From Undaria pinnatifida (lineage: Eukaryota; Sar; Phaeophyceae; Laminariales; Alariaceae): 64,000 bases of DNA. The DNA lies in contig JABAKD010000023.1 in the NCBI GenBank assembly GCA_012845835.1, forward strand, positions 19,144,691-19,208,690, read 5' to 3'. Below, in pieces: positions 55,831-64,000 of the stretch (position 1 is its first letter; each line of letters begins with the position of its first letter). The translations under genes and the position numbers were made by a program. Under the pieces are notes generated by a model. It was not told the DNA's origin. It saw nothing but the letters and a program-made list of their open reading frames with translations, and did no database searches.

Positions 55831-56757
55831 AAAACATTTGATACTATCCTTGATGTTGTTGCCAACATCGAGCCCAAGGCTACGTATGCTCCAGGTAAAC
55901 TGCCCCCCTTTCTTTCGTCTAGGAAGTACTGACCACTGTCTAATATGGACAGAGACTCAACAGACGAGAGTTAACAGTAATAGACGAGGTAAGAAACTGT
56001 ACAGATGGAGAATAGATAAACTAGAAGTCAACCAAAAGTTCCAAGAAGGGATGATCAAGAACGCAAGAGCGTTTTTCCGAGCTGTTGGAAATAGTAGGTA
56101 CAACAGAGAACGATACGGAACGAGATAGTGGAGGAGACAGGATTATAGAAGGATGGGAGCAATGGGTCAAGAACACAGCAAGTAAAGCAATGGGGAAGAA
56201 GTTGATAATATGCAACAGAGCAGTAAAATAGTGGGACGAGGAAGTCAAAGAGGCCGTAAGAGTAAGGAGAGGCGTACGCAAGATAGGCATCGAATAAACT
56301 ACGGCAGGATGGGAGGAGTATGCTACGGATAGACAGAAAGTAAAAGAGACAGTAAAGAAGGGATTATGTGAAGACGTAATTAATAAAAGAAACGAACATT
56401 TTGACAGCAGGGTGAAGCAGACGTGGATTGGGATAAAAGGAATTCTGGGTCAACAAGCAGGAAAGGCAGATACAGGAATAGCTACATTATGAGCACAGAA
56501 CGGTAAAACGGCCATTAGCTCGAAGGGCGAGAGGGTAGTACTTGAAGAACATTACCTCACGCTAGGAACGCCCACAGCCAACGAAATTTTCGAACCAGAA
56601 CTCGAGCAGGAAATCAAGGCGTGGGCAGAGGCGAACGCAGGTGCACCAGAGAGGGAAGGCCGTGGTTCAGATGGGTTACAGAAAGTTCAGAAGATAAGAC
56701 GTAAAGAAGTGTGTAGCTAAACTTAAGAATACAAAGGCAGCAGGGGCAGATAAAATA

Positions 56758-57048
56758 GTGAATGAATTTATGAAGTACGGGGGAGAAGGTATGCTTGCCA
56801 TGATGGTTATGTTATATAGTTGGATATGGCAGAACGAGTACGCGCCTAAGAGGTGGAGGGAAGGAGTAGTAGTAAACTTATTCAAGAAAGGAGATAAGGC
56901 TTGCCCGGGGAACTGCCGAGGGATAACGCTATTAAGCATCGTAGGCAATACATTCTTTAAGATTTTGAGCGATAGAGTGAGAACAATGTTGGAGAAGGAC
57001 GAAAAGATAAGCGAAGGGCAAGCAGGAGGCGGAACCGTAGTTGCGTAG
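56758..57048 (+). pseudogene. LINE reverse transcriptase, fingers/palm fragment
   Basis: 97 open codons: VNEFMKYGGEGMLAMM, then PKRWREGVVVNLFKKGDK, CRGITLLSIVGNTFFKIL and ISEGQAGGG. These are the usual order of the first RT blocks in LINEs. The frame is lost after EGQAG. The next block (CFFLDVQKATDTVW) is in another phase and carries Thr where Tyr is usual. Confidence 0.88.
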
Positions 57049-57644
57049 ACCATGCGTACACCCTAGGCAAGATAATTCAAGGTAGGAAAGACGCCAAGCT
57101 AACGACGGACTGTTTCTTTCTAGATGTACAGAAGGCCACTGACACAGTATGGAGGAATGGTAGTGGAAACATATGTGGGAAATTGGAATCAGAGGAAGGA
57201 TATGGAGAATGATGAACAATATCAGGGCTTTTCACGGGTCATGACACGACCCGCGGGTCGGGTCAAAGAGATTTCAAAATCTCGCGGGTTAGGTCGGGTC
57301 GGGTCAGATCGGGTCAAGAGGTTTCAAAATCTCGTTGGTCGGGTCGGGTCGGGTCCGGGTAACATGCTTCAAAATCTCGCGGGTCCGGTGGGATCGGGTC
57401 GGGTCGGGTCAAGAGGTTTCAAAATCCCGCGGGTCGGGTCGGGTCGGGTGAAGAGGTTTTCAAAATCTCGCGGGTCGGGTCGGGTCATGACGCGCGAGAC
57501 ACGGGTTACTCGCGGGTCAAGCCATCATGACCCGCGAATTGTTCTCGGCTAACCCGCGGATCTGGCCCGCGGATCCGCCTTCTTCAAACTTACAGCTGAG
57601 GGCTATATAGATGGACAACTAGCTCGCTCGTCGGGTCGCTCGTC

Positions 57645-57712
57645 GGGTGGGCCCGGTGGTCTAGTGCTACGGGCGTGGCTAATTGCCCATGCGTGGGTTG
57701 CGTTCTCCTTTC
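57645..57712 (+). other. tRNA-like segment (possible SINE head)
   Basis: GGTGGTCTAGTGCTACGG resembles a tRNA D-arm/A-box and GGGTTGCGTTCTCC a degenerate B-box about 35 bp on. Arms do not pair well enough for a functional tRNA. Confidence 0.35.
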
Positions 57713-57718
57713 ATTTTG

Positions 57719-57842
57719 CGCGCGCACCACATAATAATGCTGGAGACTACGCCGGTGAAAAAACCAGAGAGCACGACATCACGCGCACCATATAATAAAG
57801 CTGCATACGATGCCGGTAAAAAAAAACAGAGAGCACGACATC
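57719..57842 (+). repeat. 62-bp tandem duplication
   Basis: GCGCACCACATAATAATGCTG ... AGAGAGCACGACATC is repeated immediately with a few differences. Confidence 0.85.
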
Positions 57843-58198
57843 CTGGTAAAAGTACCAGGCACCAAGGACCAACCATCCGACCAAGGTACATACCCAGACA
57901 TGTTTGACCCGTGACTTTTCGACTTTGATCTGTGAGATATTTCACGGGTCCAGTCGACCCGGCCCGCATGAAACCCGCACCTCATGGGTCACTCGGAGTG
58001 TGGCCGGTCGGATCGAGTCGGGCCAACAGGCTTTTAAAATCTCGCGGGTCGGGTCGGGTCGGGTCCGGTCGGGTCAGGAGGTTTTCAAAATCTCACGGGT
58101 CGGGTCGGGTCGGGTCGTGTCAAGACGTCTCGAATTCTCGCGGGTCGGGTCGGATCAAGACGTCGTCTCGACATTATCGGGGGTCGGGTCGGGTCTGC

Positions 58199-58565
58199 TG
58201 TGATGCTGGACGGGGACATATCCAAATATGTTGATATTTTACAAGGAGTTGCACATGGATGTACACTATCACCTAATCTATTTAAGGTATGTACTAATGA
58301 CATGATAATAACAGTCGAAACAGCAGAGCAGGGAGTCACGATTGGGGAAGATACGGTGTCGGGGTTAATGTTTGCGGATGATTTCGTGAGGATATCAGAA
58401 ACGCCCGGAGGATTGCAGAAACAGATAGAGAAAGTACTAGGGTACACTAGGACATGGAGAGTGACAGCGAACGTGAAAACATGCGCAGTAGTTGTATGTA
58501 ACAAAGACAAGGTGAATCCGTTAAATTCAAATGGAAGTGGAGAGAAGATGACTTACCCGTCGTAG
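58199..58565 (+). pseudogene. LINE reverse transcriptase, catalytic FADD fragment
   Basis: About 120 open codons: DGDISKYVDILQGVAHGCTL (block 4), TVSGLMFADDFVRIS (block 5, catalytic Asp pair) and YTRTWRVTANVKTCAVVV (block 6/7). The frame breaks at about 58530, where a similar reading continues in another phase through YPGVEISKDCAWDAHI. Confidence 0.88.
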
Positions 58566-59134
58566 ACCGATATACGTACCCTGGCGTAGAGATCTCAAAG
58601 GACTGCGCTTGGGATGCACACATAGCGAAAGTAATAGAAAAGGGTAAATCACAAGTAGGCAAGATGGATGCGATCCTAACAGACCCGCACCTTGACACTA
58701 GGATTGGAAGATTATTCTGATGAATGTGATTGCACCAAAGTTAGAGTATGCAGGAGAAGTATGGGAAGGGAGCGCGAAGGTCGTAAAACACATGTAAACT
58801 GTGCAGATGACAACGGCTAAAAATATACTAGGAGGCTCAAGTACGACGAGTAACACAGCATTAAGAGCAGAACTAGGAATGTACGCACTTAAAACAAATA
58901 GGGACGTGAGAAAGTTGAAATGGCAATATACATATTTGATAGGGCTGTATGGGAAAAACGACAAAAGGGCGAGCTGGAATAAGATGGGATAACGTTGTCG
59001 AGAAAATTTGGAAGGGTTTAGGGGGAGACCAAGAATAGGCACGGTCTATAGAGATGTTTGGTGGGTACAAGACATAAGCAACATAAATATTAGAAGAAAG
59101 GGAAAGGCAAGCGCTAAGAAATAAGGTGAAAGAG

Positions 59135-59326
59135 AAGCACTTAGAGATTTACAGGAGGATGAGGGAAGATATTGGAATGGAAACGCATCGACACGGCCCA
59201 ATGGACTACGCAAAAAAGCTGAAACTGCGAAAGCACTTAGAGATTTACAGGAGGATGAGGGAAGGTATTGGAATGGAAAGGCATCGACACGGCCCAATGG
59301 ACTACGCAAAAAAGCTGAAACTGCGA
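59135..59326 (+). repeat. 96-bp in-frame tandem duplication in the LINE 3' region
   Basis: 59135-59230 and 59231-59326 differ at two or three bases. The repeated 32 codons contain YRRMREDIGMETHRHGPMDY. Confidence 0.92.
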
Positions 59327-59789
59327 TTTCGTGTAGGGGACCTGGACCTACAAGAAAGAAGGAGATATACCAGTACTGTAGTCGGAAGGAGGAAAACGTG
59401 GCTACAAATACGTGTCCGTGTGGTACAACAAATAGAGTAGGACTCCCATAGTAGGAAGATGTGAAATATACAAGGAGGAACGGGATGCGTTGGAGATGAG
59501 GAAATTAGACATATGTGGCACCGAAGGGTTTGGTAGACTGGAGAGTAGCGAGAAAACGATCGCTACCCTGGGAGATAGATGGTGGCGGCAGACGGCGAAA
59601 CAGGACGGGGATAGGATAAGCAAATAGTTTCTATGTAGTATGTGGTAAAAGCGTAATAAGCGCCCAATTGTTGGGGGTGTCTCTGTTAGGAGTAGGAGCG
59701 GTGCTCCGTCTCGAAAGGGACGCGTGGTCAATGATCAAATGACTAGGGCAAGCAACACATAAGTACGCCCCCCCCCCCCCCCCCCCTCC

Positions 59790-60755
59790 CTTCTTTCGTC
59801 CCAGTTCGTTTGCCGATTTGCTTCTCCTACTGACGTCGCCCGAAATACAATTCTAGAGGTAAAAGTGAAGGTATTAACAGCTGCGATCGTTCGAACGAAG
59901 ACTCGAGAGATAGGCATTCCCATACTTGCCCTCGTCCCGTAAGTAGTCTTCCCATTTCCCTCCTTTCAGTGATTCTAGGGCGTCTTTTTTCGCCTGGCCG
60001 TTCATATATCTGCATTGTTGTCATGTCTCTCTGCATCCCCGTTTCCCGTTCACTTCCTGCCCACCTCCCCGTTTTGGCCTCCATGCCCCCCTCTTGTTTT
60101 TGCCTGTGTTAAAAACATTCGCAGGAAGATGGTGCCGAAGATGATGGAGATCCTAGCTGTAAAAAAGAAAAAATATGACGAAGAGGCCGTTAAGCGCAAG
60201 AAGAAGCTCGAGGAGTCACGGGCCAAGGCCAAGCGCCTGAGGCAGAAGAAAGCGGCAGCCGCAAAGGAGAAAGCGGTCGAGCAGGCGGCGTTGGCCCAAC
60301 AATCGGCCGTTCAGAGAGAGGTGGGTGGCGAGTGATGAGCCGAGGATCGTCATAGGACGGCAAGGAGTGTGGTTGGATTTGATTTAAAAGAGGTATCTTA
60401 TTTTGCTACTTGGTGTGGCGGTCATAAAGTTTACCAGGTAGACTTTATGATTTTCGTGCGCTTCGCGTCGTAACTCCATTGCTTTTTCATAGGTGTTTCG
60501 GCTACGTGCTATATGACTGATCTGGTTCGCGGTCGTGTACCGGTCGCGGATCGTCGAGCTGGCCTTGGAGTAAACATGATATACGGCAACTGTGATGTGT
60601 TGCTGTTTCGTTTCAAATTTTTCTTTTTGACCTCTGGCGGAGAGCCGCTATGAACAGTAGGACCTGCCGTATCAAAAAGGCCAATGTAGTTCCTTCGTGG
60701 TGGCTTTTCTATCCATTTTAGATTGATTGGTCACAGATTTTGCCTCGCGGGGAAG
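59790..60755. other. Unassigned; short Lys/Ala-rich ORF
   Basis: 60129-60335 (+) encodes 68 codons from the ATG at 60129, very rich in Lys, Glu and Ala (KKKKYDEEAVKRKKKLEESR), a predicted charged helix. The same frame is open upstream to 60015. TTCGCAGGAAGATGG just upstream resembles an acceptor-site context, so an exon of a larger gene is possible. No family is recognised. Confidence 0.3.
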
Positions 60756-60758
60756 GAG

Positions 60759-61343
60759 GCGGGAGGGGGGTGTACTCAGTTTGTGGTGCATGGCCGTAGT
60801 TGTATGACCATAGACCGTCCCATCCCTACTATGCCGGGACGGAGCACGTCGGGTTTCCACCGAGCAGGCAGACATTGCTTGCACCAAGCGCGGAGCGCCG
60901 TGAGGTGTTCGGCAGGTGTTCGGCGAGTCCCATGAAGGGTGAACTGCATCCCTCCAAGAACCGCTCGTAAGACGGACTTCGGCACCTTGTGCCTACTTTC
61001 TGGCTTATGGATGACAGCGCCAATGAGTTTCTTTGTTTTCTGGTGTGGCCACTCCAGAGACAGCAATGGGTATTGCTATGTACCTGCCTCATGGGTGCCT
61101 TACCATATTCACACTACGTGATGCGATCATTCCCCTTGTGCGGAGTAAGGGTTTTCCACCCCGCACAATATGATCTTACTCGATAACCATCATGATGACC
61201 GCCAAAAAAAAACAAAGAAAAATGGCACCCTGGTTGTCTCGCTCACGCAGTGATCGGGAAGTTTTACAGCGTCGTTGCCAACCAACGACAACCCCAATAT
61301 ACACATGATGTTTTACAGTGTCTGCGCCAACCGAGGCCAACTT
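60759..61343 (-). repeat. Long inverted repeat, right arm
   Basis: Inverted copy of 52993-53561, 7.2 kb away. A partial third copy is at 23497-23575. Short frames in the arm (for example 60672-60887, -) show the same peptide as in the left arm, only because the DNA is copied. Confidence 0.92.
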
Positions 61344-61641
61344 ATTTATACGTATTTTGTTGTATATCCTTCGAATTGTCATGTTTTATGTTTGTTCTCT
61401 GCGACGATCTTACTCGATAACCATCATGATGACCGCCAAAAAAAAACAAAGAAAAATGGCACCCTGGTTGTCTCGCTCACGCAGTGATCGGGAAGTTTTA
61501 CAGCGTCGTTGCCAACCAACGACAACCCCAATATACACATGATGTTTTACAGTGTCTGCGCCAACCGAGGCCAACTATTATATACGTATTTTGTTGTATA
61601 TCCTTCGAATTGTCATGTTTTATGTTTGTTCTCTGCGACGA
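61172..61641 (+). repeat. Near-perfect 234-bp tandem duplication
   Basis: GATCTTACTCGATAACCATC starts at 61172 and again at 61406. The two units differ at only a few bases (for example around 61345/61577). The unit includes the distal part of the inverted repeat plus the start of the DIRS-like 3' region (GTTGTATATCCTTCGAATTG). Confidence 0.95.
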
Positions 61642-61720
61642 TTAGGGGGGGGTGGGTTCCCTGGCGTGACGCGAGAGCCGCGGCACCGGCCGCTGCTTTT
61701 AGTATCCTGTCGTACTGGCA
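61590..61720 (-). repeat. Duplicate of the DIRS-like 3' region
   Basis: TTGTATATCCTTCGAATTGTCATGTTT ... CTGGCGTGACGCGAGAGCCGCGGCACCGGC ... AGTATC matches 62213-62330. In both copies the minus-strand reading is ILKAAAGAAALASRQ/ILEAAGAAALVSRQ. Confidence 0.85.
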
Positions 61721-62147
61721 GAACCCGAGAGTCCCTCCCCCCCCCGGCCAATTGGCCGGGGCTTCAACATACGCAGTCTCGGGCGACCGAGACCCCCAAT
61801 GGTAGCAAACCATTGACATACCCCCCCCCCCCTTGGAATCGCTACCAGTCAACCGCAAACAACAATTGTAAGTAAGGTACGGTGTGGCCAATACTTTTCA
61901 TGTGTGGCCTCTCCGTTCCACTCACCTTCGAAAGAAGAATGGGGCGGGCGGGGGAAACCACAGCAGCAAACTAGCTTCTACTGTAGGTCGATCAATCGGC
62001 AAGGGAAGTATTGTTCCGCTCGTGTGGGCTGCTGTACTCGCAGATCTACGCACGTGAGACGCGTGAAGCTTCGATAGTGATTGCGCTTCCCCTTGTACCT
62101 GATCTTAAATGTCCATCCGTCGGTAGGCCCCCCTAGTATCGTATTAA

Positions 62148-62711
62148 TCAGTATAAATGTTGTAATTCGTCGGTTTTGAACAAAACTGACATTTCGAAGA
62201 AATGTGTTGATTTGTTGTATATCCTTCGAATTGTCATGTTTTTGTTGTTCTCTACGGCGATTGGGGGCGGGGGGCTCCACTGGCGTGACACGAGAGCCGC
62301 GGCACCGGCTGCTTCAAGTATCATATCGTACTGTTTTTGGAGTTCCCGCCGGCGACTTGCGACCATGCAACCCCTGTCAATGCGCGTTTTACATGCGGCC
62401 ACGATGCCGGCAACTCCTATTTGTAAGTTGACGTGATGGGAGCGCAACACGGCCGAATTTTTTCCCGCAACACCACCGGCTTGGTTACCCTCCGATGCAC
62501 ACCACGCGAAGAACTCGAGCAACGCCTGAACCTTATCTGCATCGGAGATTGCGGCGTTAAAGTACTCAGCCTCCCCACTCATCCCCCCCCCCCACCCCCC
62601 ACCCCCCACAAAAACAGAATCGGCCCAAGACCGGAAACTCGACGTGTAAGCTCGATGAGACGCTGGCGCAACCGGCTGGCCCTTCCAAGCACGCACAACC
62701 CGGTATCCCAC
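62148..62711 (-). pseudogene. Tyrosine-recombinase N-terminal (core-binding) fragment
   Basis: The 187-codon minus frame contains ASHRAYTSSFRSWADSVF, then ALLEFFAWCASEGNQAGGVAGK and SAVLRSHHVNLQ. This is the layout of the helical core-binding domain of eukaryotic tyrosine recombinases in DIRS/Ngaro/Crypton-type elements. The catalytic domain (R...HxxR...Y) is absent; instead the frame runs into a short Ala-rich tail shared with 61613-61720. A Gly-rich insertion (VGGGGWGGGMSG) corresponds to the C-run at 62587. Family assignment is from pattern recall, not alignment. Confidence 0.55.
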
Positions 62712-62759
62712 TGCGAAATATTACGAGGGGACAAATTAATGGGATCCCTCGCGGATCTC

Positions 62760-63620
62760 CCCCCCCCCGAAAAACCCGATAGTGGTCCGACGCTAGCGAC
62801 ACGGACGCATATCGACAGCGCCGACCATCGGACCACATTTGTACCTCCACCAATATCCCGTCATCTACGTAGTATCGTACGAAATCGCTACTCGTCCTCC
62901 TTCTTGTCCGCGGCGGACCCGACAATTAGGTGGCAACGGGGCCGGCCGACCAGCTACTCTCGGCGGGGTGACCGCGACATGCTGCGTCGTACACCCTTGT
63001 TCCATCACCACAGCGTCGTAGTACGACGTGCGTCGATGAAAGTGTTACGAGGGCTATTGAAACACACAGATGAACCCCGACGAACTCCGCTACCCAAACT
63101 GCGACCAACGGTCGGCCACGACCCACTCGTCAAAGACGTATCCAAACACGGGCGCCCGACCACTGCACGCTGGCCTAACGGGACGCCTCCGTGACGTCTA
63201 CCGTACTTAACCCACTCCGTGCGCGCGGCCCGAATCGTCGGCGCAGGTACAGAACGTGCTTGTGGATGATCCGAGTTTTCGCCAGCAACATCACGACGCG
63301 CAATGGAGACAGCCGCAAATCAGTGGTGTCATGCACTCCGCTGCGCAGAAAAGTTACTGCCCGTCGACATCGTTCATCAAAGTTCTTAGCGAGAATGCTG
63401 TCAGAGTGTGGGGCTGGTTTGAATATACCAAGGCCGCGCCGACATCCGTGCCCCCGGGTGCACCGTGTTCTGCGATAGCCGGCACTGCTCTACCTCGGAA
63501 ATTTCTTTCCTTCTCCGGACCAAAACAATCGGCACACCCAGGGCTGTTTATATGGCTTGCATGAATCCGAAACGGTTACCACTCGCCCGATAATACTGTA
63601 CATACCGCTGGGCCACCATG
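62760..63620 (-). pseudogene. DIRS-like reverse transcriptase fragments
   Basis: Reading the minus strand in changing phases gives AFSLRTLMNDVDGQ (about 63398-63357, then TAA), VVMLLAKTRIIH, VDVTEAS (palm block A, then TAG), APVFGYVFDEWVVADR followed by QFG-stop-RSSSGF (block B context), and FVRYYVDDGILVEVQ at 62885-62841 with YVDD as the catalytic block C. SLASDH and NISQWDTGLCVLG follow. The reading then joins the recombinase N-terminus directly, so the RT C-terminus and RNase H appear to be deleted. At least three stops and several shifts make it a relic. Confidence 0.6.
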
Positions 63621-63879
63621 CCCAAGAACTCCACCCGGGATGCCCTGCAATGCAATGCGACACGGGGCATATAGCGCAACATCGATACTCATGAATAAAC
63701 AAAACCCGTCACACCTGGGCCCCCCAGCGGACGCCGATCCGGGACGTACGAGCTGTGCGACTCGCGCTGCCGCTGCCGTGCACCCGCTGATCGGCCTCGA
63801 CCCCACGGGAGGGGCGAGGGCCGCTCCTCTATTCGTCCGCTTTGGCCATTGCGGAGCAAGTTGACGCCCCCACGCCCGA

Positions 63880-63995
63880 CACCCCGCTTCCGCTGCCACC
63901 GCCGCCGCTGCCGCAACCCTCGCCGCCGCTGCCGAGACCACGGCCGCCGCTGCTACAACCACCACCGCCGCTACCGCCACGCGCTGCCGCCGCTT
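63880..63995. repeat. GCC/CCG triplet-repeat tract
   Basis: CCGCCGCTGCCG-type triplets to near the window edge, coding poly-Ala/Val on the minus strand (63576-63980), which is not a credible protein. Confidence 0.85.
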
Positions 63996-64000
63996 TTCCT

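Larger units (their letters stand above)
57223..58198. mobile_element. GGGTCG-repeat (hAT-like) element inside the LINE
   Basis: Begins CAGGGCTTTTCACGGGTCAT, the same terminus as the element at 48984. GGGTCGGGTCGGGTCAAGAGGTTTCAAAATCTCGCG repeats fill 57240-57500 and 58010-58198. The middle (57590-57900) holds unrelated sequence. LINE coding resumes at 58199 in the motif-B region. The expected right terminus and 8-bp duplication of AACAATAT (57215-57222) are absent, and a few LINE codons appear to be missing, so a deletion removed the right end. Confidence 0.7.
55838..59760 (+). mobile_element. Decayed LINE (non-LTR retrotransposon), interrupted
   Basis: Reading in several frames gives the end of an apurinic endonuclease-type domain (STDHCLIW, 55838-56128). 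A linker follows, then RT motifs: CRGITLLSIVGNTFFKILSDR (56905-56985), SEGQAG (57010), FFLDVQKATDTVWRNG (57115-57160). A foreign insertion occupies 57223-58198. Then come LQGVAHGCTLSPNLFK (58225-58290), the catalytic LMFADD (58365-58385) and a C-terminal region ending near 59745 in SRSGAPSRKG and a stop. Frameshifts and stops (TGA at 56490, TAG for an expected Trp near 56230, others) show that it is dead. The upstream endonuclease part is missing or unrecognisable, consistent with 5' truncation. A poly-C run follows. Confidence 0.88.

Noticed and set aside
62433-63194. 253-codon plus-strand ORF
   Set aside because: Antisense to the DIRS-like RT and recombinase fragments, which show recognisable motifs on the minus strand; the plus reading has none.
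1230-63620. Possible reassignment of TAA/TAG to Gln, since several stops fall where Gln is expected
   Set aside because: The intact copia RT frame uses CAA and CAG freely and ends at TAG exactly where expected. Other TAG stops replace Trp, and TGA also occurs. Ordinary decay explains the pattern better.

Overview
This is a gene-poor, repeat-dense stretch of a eukaryotic nuclear genome. The evidence is a Ty1/copia LTR retrotransposon with target-site duplication, a non-LTR (LINE) element, a reverse transcriptase/tyrosine-recombinase element of DIRS-like type, hAT-like and other short terminal-inverted-repeat elements, a ~176-bp satellite, several minisatellites, CAG/CTG tracts and a short TTAGGG stretch. 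There is no bacterial-style gene packing. The element mix would fit an alga or another marine protist, but nothing here fixes the taxon, and that guess is weak. No intact cellular gene, rRNA, functional tRNA or CRISPR array can be supported.

Layout. 1-1825 (minus) is the 5' part of a broken gag-like reading frame that runs off the left edge. 4448-10846 (minus) is a complete but disabled copia element. Its 5-bp target duplication shows that it landed inside a dispersed repeat, which recurs about a dozen times in the window. 11782-12347 (plus) is a coiled-coil reading frame broken by one base in a poly-A run. 12.4-18.4 kb is mostly unrecognised sequence with small repeats. 18.9-26.7 kb is a ~176-bp satellite array split by a 4.67-kb insertion that carries two MITE-like elements and a 209-codon coiled-coil ORF. 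28.5-33 kb is a mosaic of dispersed repeats, foldbacks, CAG tandem duplications and a 30-bp minisatellite. 33.2-40.8 kb holds a ~2.77-kb tandem duplication bracketed by two arrays of the same ~41-bp minisatellite. 41-47 kb is largely featureless. 47.4-55 kb holds more dispersed modules, a hAT-like MITE, a triplicated ~310-bp unit and G-rich tandem repeats. 55.8-59.8 kb is a decayed LINE interrupted by a second hAT-like element. 60.7-61.7 kb is the inverted partner of 53.0-53.6 kb plus a fresh 234-bp tandem duplication. 61.6-63.7 kb (minus) is an internally deleted DIRS-like element, and the right edge is a GCC-repeat tract.

The elements are nested and can be ordered in time. Copia sits in a dispersed module, a hAT-like element sits in the LINE, and a MITE-bearing element sits in satellite. 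Coding regions are disabled by homopolymer indels and by stops that look mostly like C-to-T or G-to-A changes. The best-supported observations are the copia element with its insertion site, the hAT-like MITE with its 8-bp duplication, the split satellite, and the LINE/hAT nesting.
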